This document shows, one piece after another, positions 46,933-55,478 of a DNA stretch of 64,000 nucleotides. A model generated the notes under the pieces. It searched no databases. It saw only the letters and a list, made by a program, of their open reading frames with translations, and had not been told where the DNA came from. The first letter of the stretch is position 1. Each line of letters opens with the position of its first letter. Source of the DNA: Leifsonia sp. ku-ls (GTDB lineage Bacteria; Actinomycetota; Actinomycetes; Actinomycetales; Microbacteriaceae); contig QKXI01000003.1 in NCBI GenBank assembly GCA_003367665.1, forward strand, positions 62,001 to 126,000. The letters are read 5' to 3'. Position numbers and translations under genes: made by a program.

Positions 46933-48165
46933 CTAGCGCAACTCCACCGCCACCGTCTCCGGCCGCAGACCCCGGCCGATCAGGCGCGACGCGACCGCCT
47001 GCATCGCCGGCGTCACCGCATCCACGCCGAGTCGCAACGCCACGGGGAGCGGGTCGGGCAGCAGGTGCGCGCCCTCCGGCCGGGCGATGAACCGGTGCGC
47101 GGCGAGCTGGATGCGCTGCATCGCGGCCACCGCCCCGATACGCCGGTGCTGGATGGCGTCGAGCAGGCGGAGGTCGACGGGCGCTGACGGGTCCTCGTCC
47201 CGCAGCGGGCCGGCGAGCACGTTCGCGGCCGCGACGGCGTCCTGGATCGCGTAGTTCACTCCGACGCCGAACGCGGGCGACATGGCGTGTGCGGCGTCCC
47301 CGACCGCCAGGTAGCCGTGTCGGTACCAGCGCGGCAGCCGGTCGATCTGCACGCTCAGCAGCTTCACCTGGTCCCACTCGGTCACCGTTTCGAGCACCTG
47401 GTGGAGGTGCGGCGCCGCCTGCTCGACCGCCGACCGGAAGGCGTCGAGGCCCGCCGCCTGCAGCCGGGCGAAGCCGCCCTTCTCGATGACGAGGCCCACC
47501 TGGAGGTAGTCGTCGCGCTCGATCGTCACCACCATCCCGCCGCCGGCGATATACGCGAGCGTGTGCGCGGGCTGATCCTGGGGCTTCGGGAGGCGGAACC
47601 ACAGCACGTCGATCGGCACGCCGAACCGGCGGGGACGCAGCCCCGCCTGCTCGCGGAGGGCGGAGGCGCGACCGTCGGCGGAGACGACCAGCCGCGCGCG
47701 GAACTCGACGTCCCCGTCCGGCCCGGTCGCCCGCACCCCACGCACCACATCGCCCTCCCAGATCAGCCCGGTCGCCTCCGTGCTCATCAGCAGCCGGAAG
47801 TTCGGGTACTTCGCCGCCTCCCCCGCCAGGAAGTTCAGGAAGTCCCATTGCGGCGCCAGCACCAGGAAGTCGTCGGGCGGACGCAGCCGGCCGAAGTCGA
47901 TCGCGTGCACGCGGTTGCCGTTCACGACGACGTCGAGGCGCGGGACGCTGGTGTGCGGCAGGCCGAGGAACCGCTCGCGCAGGCCCAGCTCGCCCAGCAC
48001 GCCGATCGTGGACGGGTGGATGGTGTCCCCGCGGAAGTCCCGGAAGAAGTCGGCGTGCTTCTCCAGCACGACGACATCCACTCCGTTGCGGGCGAGGATC
48101 AGCCCGAGCATCATGCCCGCAGGGCCGCCCCCGGCGATGAGGCACGTCGTGTGCACCGTCTCCAT
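46933..48165 (-). CDS. FAD-dependent monooxygenase (PHBH fold)
   Basis: A 410-residue class A flavoprotein monooxygenase or related oxidoreductase. The FAD Rossmann motif CLIAGGGPAGMMLGLILAR is at about 8-26, the second nucleotide motif is LVVSADGRASALRE near 160 (DG type), and the third is YLAVGDAAHAMSPAFGVGVN (near 288). DVLWFRLPKP is a landmark in the substrate domain. The aromatic or other substrate is unknown. TACGCT ends 7 bases before the ATG, and this -10 overlaps that of the divergent DUF1304 copy 2. The two DUF1304 genes flank it on both sides. Confidence 0.9.
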   Translation of the reverse strand: METVHTTCLIAGGGPAGMMLGLILARNGVDVVVLEKHADFFRDFRGDTIHPSTIGVLGELGLRERFLGLPHTSVPRLDVVVNGNRVHAIDFGRLRPPDDFLVLAPQWDFLNFLAGEAAKYPNFRLLMSTEATGLIWEGDVVRGVRATGPDGDVEFRARLVVSADGRASALREQAGLRPRRFGVPIDVLWFRLPKPQDQPAHTLAYIAGGGMVVTIERDDYLQVGLVIEKGGFARLQAAGLDAFRSAVEQAAPHLHQVLETVTEWDQVKLLSVQIDRLPRWYRHGYLAVGDAAHAMSPAFGVGVNYAIQDAVAAANVLAGPLRDEDPSAPVDLRLLDAIQHRRIGAVAAMQRIQLAAHRFIARPEGAHLLPDPLPVALRLGVDAVTPAMQAVASRLIGRGLRPETVAVELR

Positions 48166-48172
48166 GCACGGC

Positions 48173-48182
48173 AGCGTATCCT
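48173..48182. promoter_or_regulatory. Overlapping divergent -10 elements
   Basis: TACGCT (minus, 48178-48173) serves the monooxygenase, 7 bases before its ATG. TATCCT (plus, 48177-48182) serves DUF1304 copy 2, 6 bases before its ATG. The two hexamers share the TA pair at 48177-48178, so the promoters must compete. Confidence 0.6.
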
Positions 48183-48188
48183 CCCGGC

Positions 48189-48578
48189 ATGGCCATCATC
48201 GGCAGCGTCCTGCTCGCGGCGGCTGCGCTCGTCCACCTCGCCTTCTTCGCGATGGAGAGCATGCTGTGGTCGGCCCCTGGCGTCTGGCGGCGGTTCGGCC
48301 TGCGCAGCCAGCGGGACGCCGACGTCGTGCGGCCGATGGCGTACAACCAGGGGTTCTACAACCTCTTCCTCGCCGGCGGGGCCGTCGTGGGTCTCGCCCT
48401 CTACTGGACGACCCTGCGCCAGGTCGGCTTCGGGCTCATCTTCTTCTGCGGCACATGCATGGTGCTGGCGTCGTTCGTGCTCGTGACGACCGGGCGACGG
48501 TACTGGCGGGCGGCACTGCTCCAGGGCGCGCTGCCGCTGGTGGCGCTCATCCTGTTCGTGATCGCCGAGAACGCCTGA
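48189..48578 (+). CDS. DUF1304 membrane protein, copy 2
   Basis: A 129-residue paralogue of the 46.4 kb gene with the same four-helix plan: FFAMESMLWSAPGVWRRFGL, then VRPMAYNQGFYNLFLAGGAV, and VLVTTGRRYWRAALLQGALPL. The conserved central block is nearly identical at DNA level to copy 1, and the rest has diverged. It is read from a promoter overlapping that of the flavin monooxygenase, suggesting the two are reciprocally or jointly controlled. The function is unknown. Confidence 0.85.
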   Translation: MAIIGSVLLAAAALVHLAFFAMESMLWSAPGVWRRFGLRSQRDADVVRPMAYNQGFYNLFLAGGAVVGLALYWTTLRQVGFGLIFFCGTCMVLASFVLVTTGRRYWRAALLQGALPLVALILFVIAENA

Positions 48579-48594
48579 AGGAGGCGCGCGCCGC

Positions 48595-48981
48595 TCAGTC
48601 GATGACGCCGCCGTCGGCCGCGAGCTCGCTGCCGTCGACGCGGAGCGCCTCCACCAGCCGGGCCGCGTGCGGGGTCGACACGATGATGCGGGAGAACTCC
48701 TCGCCGTCGAGGTCGATGACGACGGCGGCGCGCTGCTTTCCTTTGATGAGCAGGAAGTCTTTGCCGCCGTGGAACTTCCACGTCCCGATGGACAGCGTGA
48801 GCGGCACCGCGGCGCCGGGTGCACGGATGCCGCGGATCCAGATCCACGGGTCCTCCGTGATGGCGACGGAACGGATGCTGTCCCGCGGCACCACCAGGTC
48901 GTCGCGCTTCATGGCCAGCACCTTCTCGGCCCGCGTGAGGTGGATCTCAAGACGGTCTGGGTGAACGTGCAGGTCGGCCAT
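48595..48981 (-). CDS. Conserved hypothetical protein, PH-like
   Basis: A 128-residue protein that I do not recognise as a named family. Alternating strands (DRLEIHLTRAEKVLAM, SIRSVAITEDPW, FHGGKDFLLIKG, AAVVIDLDGEEFSRIIVST) look like a small beta-sandwich or bacterial PH domain, followed by one helix. No signal peptide or membrane helix is present. A weak ribosome site (AGGA, 7 bases before the ATG) favours this start. It lies between DUF1304 copy 2 (convergent, 16 bases) and the divergent ROK regulator. Confidence 0.65.
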   Translation of the reverse strand: MADLHVHPDRLEIHLTRAEKVLAMKRDDLVVPRDSIRSVAITEDPWIWIRGIRAPGAAVPLTLSIGTWKFHGGKDFLLIKGKQRAAVVIDLDGEEFSRIIVSTPHAARLVEALRVDGSELAADGGVID

Positions 48982-49089
48982 AGGTCTATCCTGCCAAGCC
49001 GACGCCGTGGGATGGCCGTGCGAAGCTCACAAACCGATTACTTTCACGCGACGAGCCGCCGCCGATTCCCGCCATGTATTCTTCTCGTC

Positions 49090-50271
49090 GTGGCAACGCA
49101 GCGACGGACTCCGGGCTCGCAGACTTCACTTCGTGAAGCCAACCGAGCCCGAATCGTCGACGCCATCAAGAAGCACGGCGGGCTCACCCAGGTCGAGCTG
49201 GCCGGCGCGACGGGCCTCTCCCCCGCGACGGTCTCCAACATCGTCAAGGAGCTCTCGACCTCCGGCGTGCTGCACACCACGCAGAGCATCCGCTCCGGCC
49301 GACGCGCCCAGCACGTCACCCTCGCGCACGCCCTCGGCCTGGTCGTGGGCGTCCACTTCTCGACCAGGCACCTGCGGGTCGCGCTGGCCGACGTCGCCCA
49401 CACGGTCGTCGCCGAGAACCACATGCCGCTGGCGCGCGACCACCGCGCGGACAACGAGCTCGACAAGGTCTCGCTCCTGCTCAACGACATGCTGGAGTCG
49501 GTGGACGCGTCCCGCGACGACCTACTGGCGGTGGGAATCGCCGTGCCCGCCCCGATCGACAGGGCGACCGGGACGATCGCCCGCAGCGGGATCATGCGCG
49601 GCTGGGACGGCGTCGTCATCGCCGAGTCGATGGAGCGCAGGATCAAGCGACCGGTCTTCGTCGACAACGCCGCCAACCTCGGCGCGCTCGGCGAGTCCCG
49701 GTTCGGGGCCGGACGCGGCAAGCGCAACACGATCACGCTCGACATCGGCGACGGGATCGGCGCAGGGCTGCTGCTCAACGGCCAGCTGTTCCGCGGCAAT
49801 CACGGGGTCGCCGGGGAGTTCGGGCACACCACGATCCGCGAGAACGGGCCGCTCTGTCGCTGCGGCAACCGCGGCTGCCTCGAAGCCCTCGCCGGCGGTC
49901 CCGCCATCCTGGACGAGCTGCGCGACCACCTCGGCAGCCTCAAGCTCGGCGACGTGGTGCTGCAGGCGATGGCCGGCGACGCCCGCTGCATCCGGGCGAT
50001 CGGCGACGCGGGCCGTCACATCGGCGTCGCGACCGCCAACCTGTGCAACCTGATCGACCCCGAACGCGTGGTCGTGGGCGGCGAGCTGGCCCGCGCCGGG
50101 GAGATCCTGCTCGGCCCGATGCGGCACGCCGTGGAGCGCTCGATCATCGTGAACCCGGACCTCATGCCCGACATCGTGCAGGGTCAGCTGGGCATCCGCG
50201 CGGCCACACTGGGAGCCGTCGCGTACGCCGTCGACTGCGTTTCGATCACGTCCTCCGGCGTCTCCTACTGA
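49090..50271 (+). CDS. ROK-family transcriptional repressor
   Basis: A 393-residue sugar-responsive regulator. The N-terminal winged helix (about 15-75) reads LREANRARIVDAIKKHGGLTQVELA (landmark HGGLTQVELA) and LSPATVSNIVKELSTSGVL. The ROK sugar-kinase-like domain follows, with the ATP/sugar landmark LDIGDGIGAGLLLNGQLF (near 218), GVAGEFGHTTI (near 238) and the zinc-binding CRCGNRGCLEALAGG (CxCx4C, near 257). GTG at 49090 is chosen because TATTCT ends 7 bases upstream. It precedes a xylose-type ABC transporter on the same strand and is its probable regulator. Confidence 0.9.
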   Translation: MATQRRTPGSQTSLREANRARIVDAIKKHGGLTQVELAGATGLSPATVSNIVKELSTSGVLHTTQSIRSGRRAQHVTLAHALGLVVGVHFSTRHLRVALADVAHTVVAENHMPLARDHRADNELDKVSLLLNDMLESVDASRDDLLAVGIAVPAPIDRATGTIARSGIMRGWDGVVIAESMERRIKRPVFVDNAANLGALGESRFGAGRGKRNTITLDIGDGIGAGLLLNGQLFRGNHGVAGEFGHTTIRENGPLCRCGNRGCLEALAGGPAILDELRDHLGSLKLGDVVLQAMAGDARCIRAIGDAGRHIGVATANLCNLIDPERVVVGGELARAGEILLGPMRHAVERSIIVNPDLMPDIVQGQLGIRAATLGAVAYAVDCVSITSSGVSY

Positions 50272-50322
50272 AACCGCTCCCACGGTGTCCCCCGAAAGCG
50301 TCTCGAACCGTTATCGAATCCA

Positions 50323-50364
50323 TTGAATTCAAGTCTTGACGCCAAATCCCCCGACTGGCACACT
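50323..50364 (+). promoter_or_regulatory. Promoter and candidate ROK operator of the sugar transporter
   Basis: TTGACG (50336-50341) and CACACT (50359-50364) are 17 bases apart and give a leader of about 39 bases. A perfect 10-bp palindrome TTGAATTCAA (50323-50332) touches the -35 box, the usual place for a ROK repressor site. The rest of the 138-base gap shows no gene. Confidence 0.55.
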
Positions 50365-50409
50365 CAACCCAGCCGCCAACGAAGGCGGACCCGAATCGGA
50401 GGTTTTTCA

Positions 50410-51531
50410 ATGAAGATCGCCACCAAGAGAGCGGTCATCGCGTCGGCCGCGATCCTGCTCACAGCCGTCACCCTCACAGCCTGTTCGAACGGTTCCGGAA
50501 ACGGCTCGGGTGGGGGCAGCACCAACGACTCCGCCAACGCCCAGATCGGCCTCCTCCTGCCCGACTCGGTCACCGCCCGCTACGAGTCGGCGGACAAGCC
50601 GTTCTTCGAGGCCAAGGTCAAGGAGCTCTGCTCCGGCTGCAAGGTCCTCTACGCGAACGCCGACGGCGACGCCAGCAAGCAGCAGCAGCAGGCGGAGTCG
50701 ATGCTCACCCAGGGCGTCAAGGTGCTCGTGCTCGACCCGTTCGACGGCGAGGCGGCAGCGTCCATCGTCGGTGAGGCCAAGGCGAAGAACGTCCCGGTCA
50801 TCTCCTACGACCGTCTGATCAACAGCAAGGACCTCAACTACTACATCTCGTTCGACAACGAGAAGGTGGGCCAGCTGCAGGCCACGGCGCTCGTCGACAA
50901 GCTGAAGAAGGACGGCGTTCCGAGCGGCTCCGGCATCCTGATGGTCAACGGCTCGCCGACGGACAACAACGCCACGCTGTTCAAGAAGGGCGCGCACAGC
51001 GTCATCGACTCCAGCGGCTACAAGGTGCTGGCCGAGTACGACACCCCGGGATGGGACCCGGCGAAGGCCCAGGACTGGGTGTCCGGCCAGGTCTCGCAGT
51101 TCAAGGACCAGATCAAGGGCGTCTACGCGGCCAATGACGGCACCGGCGGCGGCGCGATCGCAGCCATGAAGGCCGCGAACGTGAACCCGCTCCCGCCCGT
51201 CACCGGACAGGACGCGGAGCTCGCGGGCATCCAGCGCATCCTGATCGGCGACCAGTACATGACCGTGTACAAGGCGCTGAAGCCGGAGGCGGAGCAGGCG
51301 GCCACGCTGGCCATCGCGCTCACCAAGGGCCAGAAGCCGTCCGAGCAGACCACGGAGGTGCAGACCGCAGGCGGCGCCAAGATCGCCTCGATCCTGCTGA
51401 AGCCGGTCTCGGTGACCACCGACAACATCGAGTCGACGGTCGTCAAGGACAACTTCTACGGACCCGACTCCGCCGCGAAGATCTGCACCCCGGACTACAA
51501 GGCGGCGTGCGACAAGTACGGCATCAAGTAA
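50410..51531 (+). CDS. Sugar ABC transporter substrate-binding lipoprotein (XylF-like)
   Basis: A 373-residue binding protein anchored outside the membrane. The signal peptide ends at lipobox TLTACS (Cys near 25), then a glycine/serine linker leads to a type I periplasmic fold. The first lobe begins QIGLLLPDSVTARYE, with EKDGD-like KVLYANADGDASKQQQQAESM and VLVLDPFDG; ISYDRLI and AANDGTGGGAI are xylose/ribose-type ligand-site landmarks. Two cysteine pairs (ELCSGCK; ICTP with AACDKYG) may form disulfides. The ATG at 50410 has ribosome site GGAGG, so a longer upstream frame is rejected. Confidence 0.92.
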   Translation: MKIATKRAVIASAAILLTAVTLTACSNGSGNGSGGGSTNDSANAQIGLLLPDSVTARYESADKPFFEAKVKELCSGCKVLYANADGDASKQQQQAESMLTQGVKVLVLDPFDGEAAASIVGEAKAKNVPVISYDRLINSKDLNYYISFDNEKVGQLQATALVDKLKKDGVPSGSGILMVNGSPTDNNATLFKKGAHSVIDSSGYKVLAEYDTPGWDPAKAQDWVSGQVSQFKDQIKGVYAANDGTGGGAIAAMKAANVNPLPPVTGQDAELAGIQRILIGDQYMTVYKALKPEAEQAATLAIALTKGQKPSEQTTEVQTAGGAKIASILLKPVSVTTDNIESTVVKDNFYGPDSAAKICTPDYKAACDKYGIK

Positions 51532-51546
51532 GAACCCGATAGGGAC

Positions 51547-51595
51547 CCCGGCCCGGGATGCGCATCCGTAACGGAACAGCGCACCCCGGGCCGGG
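51547..51595 (+). terminator. Intercistronic hairpin between binding protein and ATPase genes
   Basis: CCCGGCCCGGG (51547-51557) pairs perfectly with CCCGGGCCGGG (51585-51595), extended inside by GCGC/GCGC. It has no T-tract. Such hairpins often stabilise or partly terminate the mRNA so that the binding protein is made in excess. Confidence 0.65.
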
Positions 51596-51654
51596 TGGTT
51601 CCGCTCTAGCCTGAGAACAGGAAGCATGCTGAGCACAGCTCGAAGGAGAACGCC

Positions 51655-52491
51655 GTGACCATGGAATCCGCCATCGTGGACGAGGAGCGGTCCAGCCGCA
51701 GGCCCGTCCTCTCCCTGCGGGGGGTCTCGAAGGGGTTCGGCGCCGTCCAAGCGCTCACCGACATCCACCTCGACGTCTACCCCGGCGAGGTCGTCGCCCT
51801 GGTCGGCGACAACGGCGCCGGCAAGTCGACCCTCGTCAAGATCCTCGCCGGCGTCCACCCGCAGGACACCGGGACGATCGAGTTCGACGGCCAGGAGGTG
51901 AGCATCCCGACGCCCGCCGCCTCGCGCGAGCTCGGGATCGCGACCGTGTTCCAGGACCTCGCCCTGTGCGACAACCTGGACGTGGTCTCCAACCTCTTCC
52001 TCGGCCGCGAGATCACGCACGGGACGCTGGACGAGGAGGAGATGGAGCAGCGCTCCTGGACGCTGCTCCGCCAGCTCTCGGCGCGCATCCCCTCTGTCCG
52101 GATCGCGGTCGCGTCGCTCTCGGGCGGCCAGCGCCAGACCGTGGCGATCGCCCGCTCGCTGATCGGCGACCCGCGCGTCGTCATCCTCGACGAGCCGACC
52201 GCGGCCCTCGGCGTCGCGCAGACCGCCGAGGTGCTCAACCTCATCGAGCGGCTGCGCGAGCGCGGGCTGGGCGTCATCCTGATCAGCCACAACATGGCCG
52301 ACGTGCAGGCCGTCGCCGACCGCGTCGCGGTGCTGCGACTCGGCCGCAACAACGGCGACTTCCGCGTGCCGGAGGTCAGCTACGAGGAGATCATCTCCGC
52401 CATCACCGGCGCGACGGACAACGTGGTCGTGCGCCGCGCCGAACGGCTCATGGAAGCCGAAGAGACCCCGGAACGGAGCCCGGAAGCATGA
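51655..52491 (+). CDS. Sugar ABC transporter ATP-binding protein, single domain
   Basis: A 278-residue ATPase of the carbohydrate-uptake CUT2 class. Walker A is GDNGAGKSTLVK (near 45), the signature is LSGGQRQTVAIARSL (near 153), Walker B is RVVILDEPTAAL (near 173), and the switch His is in LISHNM. XylG/RbsA-type proteins usually have two nucleotide-binding domains in about 500 residues, but this one has a single domain and should act as a dimer. GTG 51655 has the ribosome site AAGGAG; ATG is the second codon after it. Its stop overlaps the permease start by four bases (ATGA). Confidence 0.92.
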   Translation: MTMESAIVDEERSSRRPVLSLRGVSKGFGAVQALTDIHLDVYPGEVVALVGDNGAGKSTLVKILAGVHPQDTGTIEFDGQEVSIPTPAASRELGIATVFQDLALCDNLDVVSNLFLGREITHGTLDEEEMEQRSWTLLRQLSARIPSVRIAVASLSGGQRQTVAIARSLIGDPRVVILDEPTAALGVAQTAEVLNLIERLRERGLGVILISHNMADVQAVADRVAVLRLGRNNGDFRVPEVSYEEIISAITGATDNVVVRRAERLMEAEETPERSPEA

Positions 52492-53771
52492 CAAAGGCAG
52501 ACCAGCCAACGGGTGCGGAGCTGATCGACGACGAGACGCCCGGCCAGCTCGCCGCCGACCTGCAGGACGAGCGCCTGATCCGCGACGAGGGTCTCCTCGG
52601 CGCGGTGCGGAGCTTCGGTCGCCGGGTGCGCGTCGGCGACCTCGGATCGCTGCCCGTGGTGATCGGGCTCGTGGTCATTTGGGTCGTCTTCCAGATCCTC
52701 AACCCGAACTTCCTCAGCGCGAACAACCTCGTCAACCTGACGCTGCAGTGCGCCGCGATCGGCACGATCTCGATCGGCATCGTGCTGGTGCTGCTGCTCG
52801 GCCAGATCGACCTGTCGGTCGGCTCGGTCAGCGGTGTCGCGGCGGCCATCCTGGGCGTCGGCTTCACGCAGCTGCACTGGCCGCTGTGGCTGACGGTGAT
52901 CGTCGCGATCCTCGCCGGCTCGGCGATCGGCCTGCTGTACGGCTTCCTGTTCACCCGGTTCGGCGTTCCGAGCTTCGTGATCACGCTGGCCGGACTCCTC
53001 GGCTTCTTGGGCCTGCAGCTGTGGATCCTCGGGCCGAACAGCTCGATCAACATCCCGTACGACTCGTGGATCGTGCAATTCGCTCAGCAGTGGTTCCTGC
53101 CACCGTGGGCCGCGTACGCGCTTGCCGTGCTGGCGGCCGCCGGGATGTTCTACTCCGACTTCCGCCGCAACGTGCGGCGGCGCCGGGCCGGCCTGTCGGA
53201 GGGCTCGATGACGGTCGTGACGGTCAAGGCCGTCCTGCTGCTGATCGGCCTGTGCATCAGCGTCTGGTACCTGTCGACCGACCGCGGCACCGGGGCGATG
53301 TTCCTGTTCTTCGTGGTGCTCGTGATCGTGATGAACTTCCTGCTGACCCGTACCCGCTGGGGCCGCTCGGTCTTCGCGGTCGGCGGCTCGGTGGAGGCGG
53401 CCCGCCGCGCCGGCATCCGCGTCAACCGGGTGTTCATCAGCGTGTTCATCCTCTGTTCGACGTTCGCCGCGGTGGGCGGCCTGCTGGCGGCGGCGCGACT
53501 CGCGTCCGTCGGAGCGGGGTCGGGCGGAACGGACACCAACCTGAACGCGATCGCGGCGGCGGTCATCGGCGGAACCAGCCTGTTCGGTGGACGCGGCTCG
53601 GCGTGGTCGGCGCTGCTCGGCATCCTGGTCATCCAGTCGATCTCGAACGGCCTGACGCTGCTCAACCTGGACTCGTCGTACCGCTTCATGATCACCGGAG
53701 CTGTGCTGCTGCTCGCCGTCATCATCGACTCGCTGTCGCGGCGGTCGCGCGAGTCGCACGGGCAAGCCTAG
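52488..53771 (+). CDS. Sugar ABC transporter permease (XylH-like)
   Basis: A 427-residue permease of the BPD_transp_2 (CUT2) type. After a cytoplasmic N-terminus of about 60 residues it has about ten to twelve transmembrane helices. Landmarks are LLLGQIDLSVGSVSGVAAAILG (near 104; key GQIDLSVGS), FGVPSFVITLAGLLG, NSSINIP and the late VIGGTSLFGGRGS (near 360), all usual for the class. A charged cytoplasmic loop (FRRNVRRRRAGLSEG) lies mid-protein, a feature of XylH-type permeases. The ATG overlaps the ATPase stop, so the pair is translationally coupled. Confidence 0.92.
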   Translation: MTKADQPTGAELIDDETPGQLAADLQDERLIRDEGLLGAVRSFGRRVRVGDLGSLPVVIGLVVIWVVFQILNPNFLSANNLVNLTLQCAAIGTISIGIVLVLLLGQIDLSVGSVSGVAAAILGVGFTQLHWPLWLTVIVAILAGSAIGLLYGFLFTRFGVPSFVITLAGLLGFLGLQLWILGPNSSINIPYDSWIVQFAQQWFLPPWAAYALAVLAAAGMFYSDFRRNVRRRRAGLSEGSMTVVTVKAVLLLIGLCISVWYLSTDRGTGAMFLFFVVLVIVMNFLLTRTRWGRSVFAVGGSVEAARRAGIRVNRVFISVFILCSTFAAVGGLLAAARLASVGAGSGGTDTNLNAIAAAVIGGTSLFGGRGSAWSALLGILVIQSISNGLTLLNLDSSYRFMITGAVLLLAVIIDSLSRRSRESHGQA

Positions 53772-53815
53772 GGACGCGAGTCCCTGCCTCGGGGCGGGCG
53801 TGGGAGAGTGGTGGG

Positions 53816-54052
53816 ATGACCCGGACCACCACCTTCCGCGCCCGCCTTCTCCGTTCGGGCGTCGAGCCGCAGACGGTGACCGTGCGGGCCGCTTCGGACG
53901 CGCCGCCGCGCACCCTGCGGCGCGCGACCGGCGGTGGCGGGATGCTGGAGTTCGACGTGTACGCGCTGCTCGACGCCGACGGCTGGCCGGCATCCGCCAC
54001 CTACACCTACGTCGAGTCCCTCTCCCGGGAACCCGCCGCCCCCGACGCCTGA
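53816..54052 (+). CDS. Small hypothetical protein (78 aa)
   Basis: A short protein beginning MTRTTTFRARLLRSG and containing TVTVRAASDAPPRTLR and MLEFDVYALLDADGWPASATYTYVE, which look like beta strands. I do not recognise a family. Codon use matches neighbouring genes. GAGAGT ends 6 bases before the ATG, the same leaderless layout as elsewhere in the window, which is the main support for the start. It is 44 bases after the permease gene and faces hemL. A small GNRA-loop hairpin (GGGAC-GCGA-GTCCC, 53772-53785) lies just before it. Confidence 0.6.
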   Translation: MTRTTTFRARLLRSGVEPQTVTVRAASDAPPRTLRRATGGGGMLEFDVYALLDADGWPASATYTYVESLSREPAAPDA

Positions 54053-54104
54053 CCGCGTCCCGCCTGACGGCGCCGCCGTCGAGCGGTGAGAAATCGCGCT
54101 AATT

Positions 54105-54141
54105 CCCGTCGAGTGGTGACGTTATGTCACCACTCGACGGG
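54105..54141. terminator. 16-bp perfect palindrome between convergent genes
   Basis: CCCGTCGAGTGGTGAC (54105-54120) pairs completely with GTCACCACTCGACGGG (54126-54141) around a GTTAT loop, between the small gene and hemL. It has no T-tract on either side. A half copy (CCGTCGAGCGGTGAG) sits at 54076-54090. It may terminate both genes or be a dispersed intergenic element. Confidence 0.6.
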
Positions 54142-54170
54142 CGGGACGGGGGACGGGCGGGACGGGCGGG

Positions 54171-55478
54171 TCAGGAAGCCGGGGTGGCGGTGGCGGCGGC
54201 GCGGGCGGCGGCGGGGAGGGCGGAGAGGATGCGGTCGACGGCCTGGTCGTCGTGCGCGGCGGTGACGAACCAGGCCTCGAAGACGCTCGGCGGCAGGGAG
54301 ACGCCCGCGTCGAGCATCGCGTGGAAGAAGGCGCGGTAGCGGTACGCCTCCTGGAGCTGCACCTCGGCGTACGTGCGCGGCGCCGCGGCGTAGTCGCCGA
54401 AGACGAAGCTGAACAGATTGCCCGCTCGCTGCACGCGGTGGGCGACCCCCTCGGCGGCGAGCGCATCCGACACGGCGGCCGAGATGGTCCCCGCCACCGT
54501 GTCGAGCCGGTCGTACACGGCCTCGTCGGCGAGCGCGAGCGTCGTCAGCCCGGCCGCGACGGCGACCGGGTTCCCGGACAGCGTGCCCGCCTGGTAGACC
54601 GGACCGGCCGGTGCGAGGAAGTCCATGAGGTCGGCGCGTCCGCCGAGGGCCGCGAGCGGCATTCCGCCGCCGATGACCTTGCCGAAGGTGACCAGGTCGG
54701 GCGTGTAGCCGCGGTCGAGCCCCCAGAAGCCGGCCTCGCTGACGCGGAAGCCGGTCAGCACCTCGTCCAGGATGAGGAGCGCGCCGTACTCGTGCGCCAG
54801 GTCGGTCAGCGCGGCGTTGAAGCCCTCGTCCGGCGGGACGACGCCCATGTTCGCGGCGGCGGCCTCCGTGATGACGGCCGCGATGTCGGGACCCTGGGCC
54901 TCGAAGACCGCGCGCACGGCGTCCAGGTCGTTGTACGGCAGCACGATCGTCTGCGCGGCGGTCGCCTCCGTGACGCCGGCCGAGCCGGGGAGCGCGAGCG
55001 TGGCGAGTCCGGAGCCAGCCTCTGCGAGCAAGCCGTCGGAGTGCCCGTGGTAGTGGCCGGCGAACTTGATCAGCAGCGGCCGGCCGGTGAAACCGCGGGC
55101 CAGGCGGATCGCGCTCATCGTCGCCTCGGTTCCGGTCGAGACCAGCCGCAGCTTCTCGACGAGCGGCACCCGGCCGATCACGGCCTCGGCGAGCTCGGTC
55201 TCCGCCGGAGTCGACGCGCCGAACGACAGGCCGCGCGCCGCAGCCTGCTGCACAGCGTCCACCACGGCGGGATGGGCGTGGCCGAGGATGGCCGGGCCCC
55301 ACGACGCGACGAGGTCGACGTACTCGCGGCCGTCCGCGTCAGTCACATACGGACCGCGCGCCGACACCAGGAAGCGCGGCGTGCCGCCGACGGAGCGGAA
55401 CGCGCGCACCGGCGAGTTCACTCCGCCCGGGATGACGCGCTGGGCCCGCTCGAACTGCTCCAGATTCACGTCGGTCAT
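54171..55478 (-). CDS. hemL: Glutamate-1-semialdehyde 2,1-aminomutase HemL
   Basis: PLP enzyme that makes 5-aminolevulinate, the first dedicated tetrapyrrole precursor, by the C5 route. It has 435 residues. The PLP Lys is in [18 protein letters not shown] (near 267), with [10 protein letters not shown] at the end, [13 protein letters not shown] near the start and [20 protein letters not shown] (landmark [15 protein letters not shown], near 120). The ATG overlaps the hemB stop by four bases, so it is the coupled last gene of hemB-hemL. The partner glutamyl-tRNA reductase (hemA) is not in the window. Confidence 0.96.
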   Translation of the reverse strand: MTDVNLEQFERAQRVIPGGVNSPVRAFRSVGGTPRFLVSARGPYVTDADGREYVDLVASWGPAILGHAHPAVVDAVQQAAARGLSFGASTPAETELAEAVIGRVPLVEKLRLVSTGTEATMSAIRLARGFTGRPLLIKFAGHYHGHSDGLLAEAGSGLATLALPGSAGVTEATAAQTIVLPYNDLDAVRAVFEAQGPDIAAVITEAAAANMGVVPPDEGFNAALTDLAHEYGALLILDEVLTGFRVSEAGFWGLDRGYTPDLVTFGKVIGGGMPLAALGGRADLMDFLAPAGPVYQAGTLSGNPVAVAAGLTTLALADEAVYDRLDTVAGTISAAVSDALAAEGVAHRVQRAGNLFSFVFGDYAAAPRTYAEVQLQEAYRYRAFFHAMLDAGVSLPPSVFEAWFVTAAHDDQAVDRILSALPAAARAAATATPAS

